From the NCBI GenBank assembly GCA_004335835.1, contig RWJK01001978.1:22402-86401 (forward strand): a stretch of 64,000 bases of DNA. Direction: 5' to 3'. The notes beneath the pieces are model-generated. The model worked only from the letters and a program-made list of their open reading frames with translations. It did no database searches and was not told the origin of the DNA. This stretch comes from Scenedesmus sp. ARA3 (taxonomy: Eukaryota; Chlorophyta; Chlorophyceae; Sphaeropleales; Scenedesmaceae). Position 1 is the first letter of the stretch; the number at the start of each line of letters is the position of its first letter. Made by a program: the position numbers and the translations under genes. Of the stretch, positions 59,123 through 64,000 are shown piece by piece.

Positions 59123-60122
59123 GCACGAGGATGTTGGGGGTGCCGGCAGTGCAGCACCCACAGCTGGGCAGCAGCAGGCGTTGGTGCTGCCGGCGGCTGC
59201 ATCGACCAGCGGCAGCAGCAGCAGCAGCAGCCTTGCTGTGCTTGCTGAGTACAAGTATGACGGGCAGCGGGCACAGATCCACGTGGGAGCTGACGGCAAG
59301 GTGCGGCGATGCGCTGCTGCTTGTGATGCTACTGCTGTCTATTCTCTTTTCTTCTTTGTGTCCTGTAGAGATGTTTCGCAGGCTTGGCCTCAACAGCATG
59401 CGTACATGCGCACGGTGTTGCTTATGCCTGTGTTCTCGTGCCAGCGCTGCCCACCGCTGCACCTAGCTCCCTCAACTGCTGCTGCTGCCCTGCCCTGCTG
59501 CTGCAGGTTGCCGTGTTCAGCCGCAACTGTGAAGACCGCACTGCATCCTTCACGGTTGAGGCACAGGCTGTGGCAGCAGCAGCCGACCCTGCAGCGCTGC
59601 CGCTGGTCATTGATGCTGAGCTTGTGGCAGTAGACAGAGCAGATGGCAATAGGGTGAGGTCCTTCCAGGAGCTCGCCACACGCCCCAGGGGCTCCGCTGC
59701 TGCTGCTGCTGCTGGTGGTAGTAATGGTGGTGGGACTGCAGCAAGCCCCAGCGCGAAGCAGCAGCAGGGCAAGCAGCGGAAACAGCAGCAGCAGCTGTCA
59801 TTTGGTGCCAGCAAGCAGGCCAGCAGCACAGCGGACTTGCCACAGCAGCTGCCAGCAGCAGCAGCAGCAATAGACACTGCCCTGGCACCTATCCAACCGC
59901 AGCAACAGCAGCAGGGCCCAGGCGGCAGTGCTGTGGACATCTGTGTGTTTGCGTTTGACGCGCTGTGCATTGGCGGCAGGGACCTCATGGGGCTCAGCCT
60001 CAGGGAGAGGCGAGCAGCACTGGCAGCAGCACTGCCAGGCAGCACACCCGGGGTGGTGCAGATGGCTGAAGGAGTGGAGATCCAGCTGCAGCTGCCACTG
60101 CAGGGCGTGCTGGCGCCTCAGC

Positions 60123-60156
<34 letters not shown>

Positions 60157-61700
60157 CGAGGGTGCAGCAGCGGGTGGTGTCAGTGCAGATGCAGGTGTTG
60201 CTGAGCCAGCCGGTGAGGCAGCAGCAGCAGCAGATGTGGCAGTCGCTGGGCCTAGCGCAGATGCTGCTGCTGCTGCTGCTGCTGCTGGCGGCGGCTCAGC
60301 TGAGGAGGCTGCCACGGAGTTTTTCTTTGCTGCGCTTGCTGCCGGCAGCGAGGGCCTCATGATGAAGCTGCTGGACGGGCCAGGTGCGGCACAGCTGCTG
60401 TCTATGCGGTCACTGCTGCCTTTGCTGCAGCACGCTATCTTTGCTGTCTCTGCTTGCAAACATGAGTTGCAGATTCAGCAGCGTGCTGTCATGCGCCACC
60501 TTAGGCACGTCTGAATGGCTGGCAGAGTGCTGTGCGAGCCGCAGTGAAGTGCAACGCACACCACTTTCGGTCATGCACATGCATGCTGTTCCTTATGAAT
60601 CTCACATTATCCGACGTGCTGCGCTGCCATCGTTGCTGCCTGTGCTGCTGCACCGTCAGGCTCTGTGTACCAGCCGGCCAAGCGCGGGCTGTCCTGGGTG
60701 AAGCTGAAAAAGGACTACTTGGAGGGCCTGGCTGACAGCCTGGACCTGGTGCCCGTCGGTGCATGGCGCGGCAACGGGCGCAAGGTGGGGATGCGGTGAC
60801 ATGCAGCATAGCTGGGGGAGTGGCTGGCCGCGCACAGTGGGGTCAAACAGCCATGCACTGAGTACAGCAGCGTCTGGTGCCCGTTTCTACGCTGTTCATG
60901 GGAGCCACGCCACACATTCAGCTGCTTGGACAGCTTTTGTGAGGGCCAGCTTAACCTCCTGCCTGCACTGTGCTGTTGGTTGCGTTGCTCGCTTGCAGGT
61001 GAAGTGGTTCAGCCCCTTCCTGCTGGCTGTGTACGACCCTGCCAGCGAGACCTTTCAGTCGCTGTGCCGCTGCATGTCGGGGTTCAGCGACGAGTTCTAC
61101 GCGGCAGCCACGGCGCGCCTGGGAGCCACAGCACTGCCGGGGCCCAAGCCTTACTATGACACACACGAGCGGCCTGACGTGTGGTTCGAGCCGACTGAGG
61201 TAGGAGCCATGCTGGAAGTGACAGCAGCAGCAGGCATGCCTAGATGCATGTAGGCACGGCATGGCATGGCAGGGTGGGCATGCACAGCATGCTGCTGCTG
61301 GCATTGTGTGTGGGGATGGGTTGCGTTTTGTTTGGCTGCATTGCTCGGGTGTTCCGAATGCTCTGTTTGAGGGGTTCCCCCAGCTACAGACAACAGGCTG
61401 TTTAGCAGAAGCAGAAGCAGCTGCAGGAGGAGATCAGCAACTGAAACAAGCGGCTCTTGGGCGTGCTGTGTGCTGCGCATGCATTCCAAATTCTTGCTGC
61501 AGGTGTGGGAGCTGCGCGGCGCTGACCTCACCATCAGCCCCGTGCACCGTGCAGCAGCGGGCGCGCTGCACCCCAGCAAGGGCCTGGGGCTGCGCTTCCC
61601 GCGCTTCCTGCGGCTGCGGCCCGACAAGCAGCCCGAGGAGGCCTCTGGGCCGGAGCTGATCGCTGAGCTGTACAACAAGCAGGCGCGGCGGGTGCGCTGA
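52519..61700 (+). CDS. LIG6: DNA ligase 6: SNM1 nuclease domain fused to ATP-dependent DNA ligase
   Basis: Fourteen exons: 52519-52580, 52683-52732, 53073-53437, 53671-54065, 54319-54432, 54680-54731, 54973-55131, 55723-57607, 57814-57962, 58152-59300, 59507-60383, 60660-60784, 60999-61199 and 61503-61700; 1926 residues. Residues 1-420 are a metallo-beta-lactamase/beta-CASP domain of the SNM1 type with the metal motif His34-x-His36-x-Asp38-His39, DANHCPGA and HCGD. A linker holds a UBA-like segment (about 586-625) and a textbook PCNA-interacting box Q680-F687 (QASITSFF). The ligase begins near residue 956; the adenylated lysine is Lys1445 in KYDGQR, followed by VFSRNCED, IDAELVAVD, EGLMMK and WVKLKKDYLEG. 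The OB fold follows. The same fusion defines plant LIG6, implicated in DNA break repair and seed longevity. Large Ala/Gln/acidic inserts (about 1275-1440 and 1510-1720) make it longer than the plant protein. Confidence 0.93.
54739..54806. repeat. Perfect 34-bp direct duplication in LIG6 intron
   Basis: Two adjacent copies, 54739-54772 and 54773-54806, each starting gactgcagcg and ending ggatctgcca, with no difference seen. They lie just after the donor of exon 54680-54731. The lack of divergence suggests a recent event. Confidence 0.9.
55245..55306 (+). pseudogene. Duplicated exon fragment in LIG6 intron
   Basis: The end of LIG6 exon 54973-55131 and the start of its intron (about 55102-55150) recur 175 bp downstream at about 55277-55325. 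Both read E-Y-x-A-W-L-R-P-K-Q and then GTGGGTGCTGCTGCT. The copy has its own acceptor-like CTGGCAG before 55245 and keeps the donor. Its 62-nt length starts in phase 2, so adding it after exon 7 (phase 0) would break the frame; replacing exon 7 also fails in phase (exon 6 ends phase 0). It is therefore most likely a relic. Confidence 0.7.
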
Positions 61701-61996
61701 GGATCCATTGTGGTTACAAGCGCCCTCTGCAGGTTCAGCTGGAGTGGTGGTGCTGTGACAGCTGCTGTACAGCTGCATAACGGATGGCGTTGTGCCACAG
61801 CATGGCTGAATGGGAGCACGATGGTGTTGAGTGTGCATGCTGGTCTTGACGGGATATGATGACGTCAATGTTGCTGTGCTGGTGTGCAGCTGTTGACAGA
61901 GGGTTTATGTGGTGCATGTGAGCAGATGAGCTGCAGCTGTGTTGCTGGTGGCAGGCAGCTTGTTTACGTGGTGTACGTTGGCGAACCAGCTAGGCT

Positions 61997-62001
61997 TGTA
62001 A
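61997..62001 (+). promoter_or_regulatory. Candidate TGTAA poly(A) signal, LIG6
   Basis: TGTAA 297 nt after the LIG6 stop codon, upstream of the repeat field. Chance occurrence cannot be excluded. Confidence 0.35.
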
Positions 62002-62379
62002 ATGTCAACTATGTGTTCGTTACAGTTTGTGAAGATGGTGGCAAGTTTTGCTGCGGCCCGTGCCTGAATATTGCGTTGGATTGCTGGTAGCCTACTAGTA
62101 CGGTACGCAGATGGCCTGCCGCGCTGTGACCTGAAGTCAGCCAACTTTGCTGGCAAGCCCGGAAACAGGCTAAAGTATACCATATTGCGCTGCATGCCAG
62201 CGGATTCGCCGAATTCGCTTGTACACGCGAATGGCATGAGCTGTGTAAGCCCCTGTGACTGTGACCTGGGTTCCGCCTCGAGTCACTGGCTCTATAGATC
62301 GCCCTTTTCTCGCCGTTGATTTCACACTTGGCTTCCTCTTTTTTTTGCCGGCCCCTTATCCTCTCCTTTTGTCTCCCAA

Positions 62380-62830
62380 AATTCCGTCCGCAGTTTCGTC
62401 TTGTTACCGCCCTTGTTCGCCGTTGAGTTCGCGCCGAGTTTCGTCCTTGGTCACCTGCCGACTGTTCCGCCCCTGGACTCGCCTTGATTCCGCCTTAGTT
62501 CGTTCTTAGTTCCGCCCGTAGAACCGCCCATTTACCGCCCTTGAAATCGCTTGCCCCCCGGTTCGCCCCTGGTTCCGCCTTCAGCATCGCAGTGTTCTGC
62601 CTTGGCCCGTGGTTCCGCCCTGAAAGATTTTGCAGCACTTGACGCTTGTTTTCCACTTTGCGTACTACGCCTTGGTTCCGCCCTAGTTCCGCCCTAGTTC
62701 CGCCCTAGTTCCGCCCTGTTTCGCCCTTTTTCTAAGTGCCGAGGCCGGTTTCGCCCTTGGTTCCGCCCTTAGTTCCGCCCTTTACTTCGCCCTTTCTTAC
62801 CGGTCCCTTGGTTCCGCCCATGTGCACGTT
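62380..62830. repeat. Degenerate TTCCGCCCT-type tandem/interspersed repeat
   Basis: The word TTCCGCCC or TTCGCCC recurs roughly every 10-20 bases over about 450 bp, with spacers such as TTAG, TTGG and TAG. The most regular part, about 62676-62720, is four tandem copies of the 11-bp unit TTCCGCCCTAG. The plus strand is strongly C/T-rich, unlike anything else in the window, and CAG repeats are absent here. Confidence 0.85.
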
Positions 62831-64000
62831 CACTCTGCACTGCAGTGCAAACTGCAGGTTGGTAGTTGGTGTTGAACACACCTCCCATCATGGCACCATG
62901 ATGCCATGCATGGCATGCATAAGCATGTATGTAACAGCACTGCGTATGCAGAAGTGCCACTAGCACCTGTTTCTGCACTGCATTCCTGTGCCAGTGCTAG
63001 TGACCTGGGCTATGCTGTCACACGTGCATCAACCTTGCGGCTTGCAGCCAACCCACTGGCCAGCTAACCTCCTCATGGGGAGCTTTTTGCTGCAGCTGAT
63101 GCAAGCCTGGCAGCTGCAGCCCAGCTAGTGCTAGCAGCCTACCTGTGCTGGTAGCCAGCCAATCAATGGGCAACACTCAGTGGTGCCTAGGCAGGGGAGC
63201 TGTCTTTTCAACTTGCAAGCTGGCAGTTGCTGCTGAAGTTGCGCAACTAGCATGCTAGCAGACAGTGTTCAAATCTGTTCCCTTGTTTGTCTGTAACAGT
63301 CACCAGCATTGCCTTGCATTGCACTTTGCATATGCCTTTGCTTGACACCAACTGTAACAAGCATTCTTATGCTTACACCCTTAACCAGCAGTCTCGATTG
63401 CAACATCAGAGTTCAAGTGCATCACTGATGGCATCAGCGTTTTGGTTCCTTGCCATTGAGCATTCTATTTTTTTCACAGCTGTCCCGACAGCCCAACCTT
63501 CAGCCACTCATCAAGGGATCGGGTTTTGAACACCACGCACCCCACAGTGCAGACGTGGCCATCCTTGGGCACTCTTTCTTCCTGCCTCACCCGACCCAAC
63601 ATACGAGCCCAGTGACACAAGTGTGACATCATCTTTTGTTTGTTACATATATATCACGTGCACCTAGGCTCAGGCACCAGCCAGCACACAAGGCGACCCC
63701 TCCCCAGGCGGCTCCTGCGCCTCCACCGCTGCTGCAGCTTGGGGTGTTGGAAGCTGGAAGAGGCCCTGACGCGGCAGCAGCGGCAGTGGTAGCAGCAGGA
63801 GCTGTTAATACCGCAACACAGGTGCTGTAAAAGTAGGGTGAAAGGCAGTGCTAACCACCAGACAAAGCGCACTGCAGCAGTTCTGCATTGAACAAGTGCT
63901 GGAGAGTACACAAGAGCCCAACTGTGCCAGCCCCATACGCCCTCAGCACGCACCTACTGTCACATGGGCGGGTCACTTCAGGCCTGTCCTCTCACGCCGA

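Larger units (their letters stand above)
61701..64000. other. Non-coding right end after LIG6
   Basis: The LIG6 3' UTR comes first, then a pyrimidine-rich repeat field, then unremarkable sequence. At 63650-63830 both strands have Ala/Pro/Ser-rich open stretches that could belong to an exon of a gene running off the window, but there is no motif to support it. Confidence 0.4.

Overview
The window looks like nuclear DNA of a green alga, probably Chlorophyceae and possibly a Scenedesmaceae-type genome (inference). Reasons: every convincing gene is split by many short GT-AG introns; CAG/CTG trinucleotide repeats are everywhere; candidate TGTAA poly(A) signals lie behind several genes; and the gene content is green-lineage (a thylakoid-lumen DEG8 protease, a plant-type DNA ligase 6, and a PPR-SMR-cyclin protein of a kind known from green algae). 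I saw no operons, CRISPR arrays, rRNA, tRNA or intact transposons.

Layout, left to right. 2.1-7.0 kb (-): PPR-SMR-cyclin fusion, 7 exons, 1046 aa. 8.6-17.1 kb (-): SEC24 COPII coat subunit, 17 exons plus a probable 10-nt first coding exon. 18.9-22.5 kb (+): YdfG-like short-chain dehydrogenase, 10 exons, 270 aa. 25.3-28.4 kb (-): EF-hand protein resembling PP2A regulatory subunit B'', 5 exons, 652 aa. 28.9-33.3 kb (-): DEG8-like protease, 10 exons, 445 aa, with an assembly gap inside a CAG repeat in one intron. 36.7-44.4 kb (-): very large Gln-rich GYF-domain protein, at least 2396 aa. 45.5-50.4 kb (+): Gln-rich coiled-coil protein of unknown function, 1432 aa, divergent from the GYF gene. 52.5-61.7 kb (+): DNA ligase 6, an SNM1 nuclease domain fused to an ATP-dependent DNA ligase, 14 exons, 1926 aa. 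The last 2.3 kb hold no convincing gene but contain a degenerate TTCCGCCCT-type repeat field.

I built the gene models by hand. In each model every junction has GT-AG ends and the phases of neighbouring exons match, so the complete models are exact multiples of three. The genes do not form one pathway: they cover plastid RNA metabolism, secretion, plastid protein quality control, signalling, probable translational control and DNA repair. The shared property is repeat architecture. Sense-strand CAG runs encode Gln/Ala/Ser tracts in exons, while sense-strand CTG runs repeatedly sit at the 3' ends of introns, where the final CAG or similar triplet serves as the splice acceptor.
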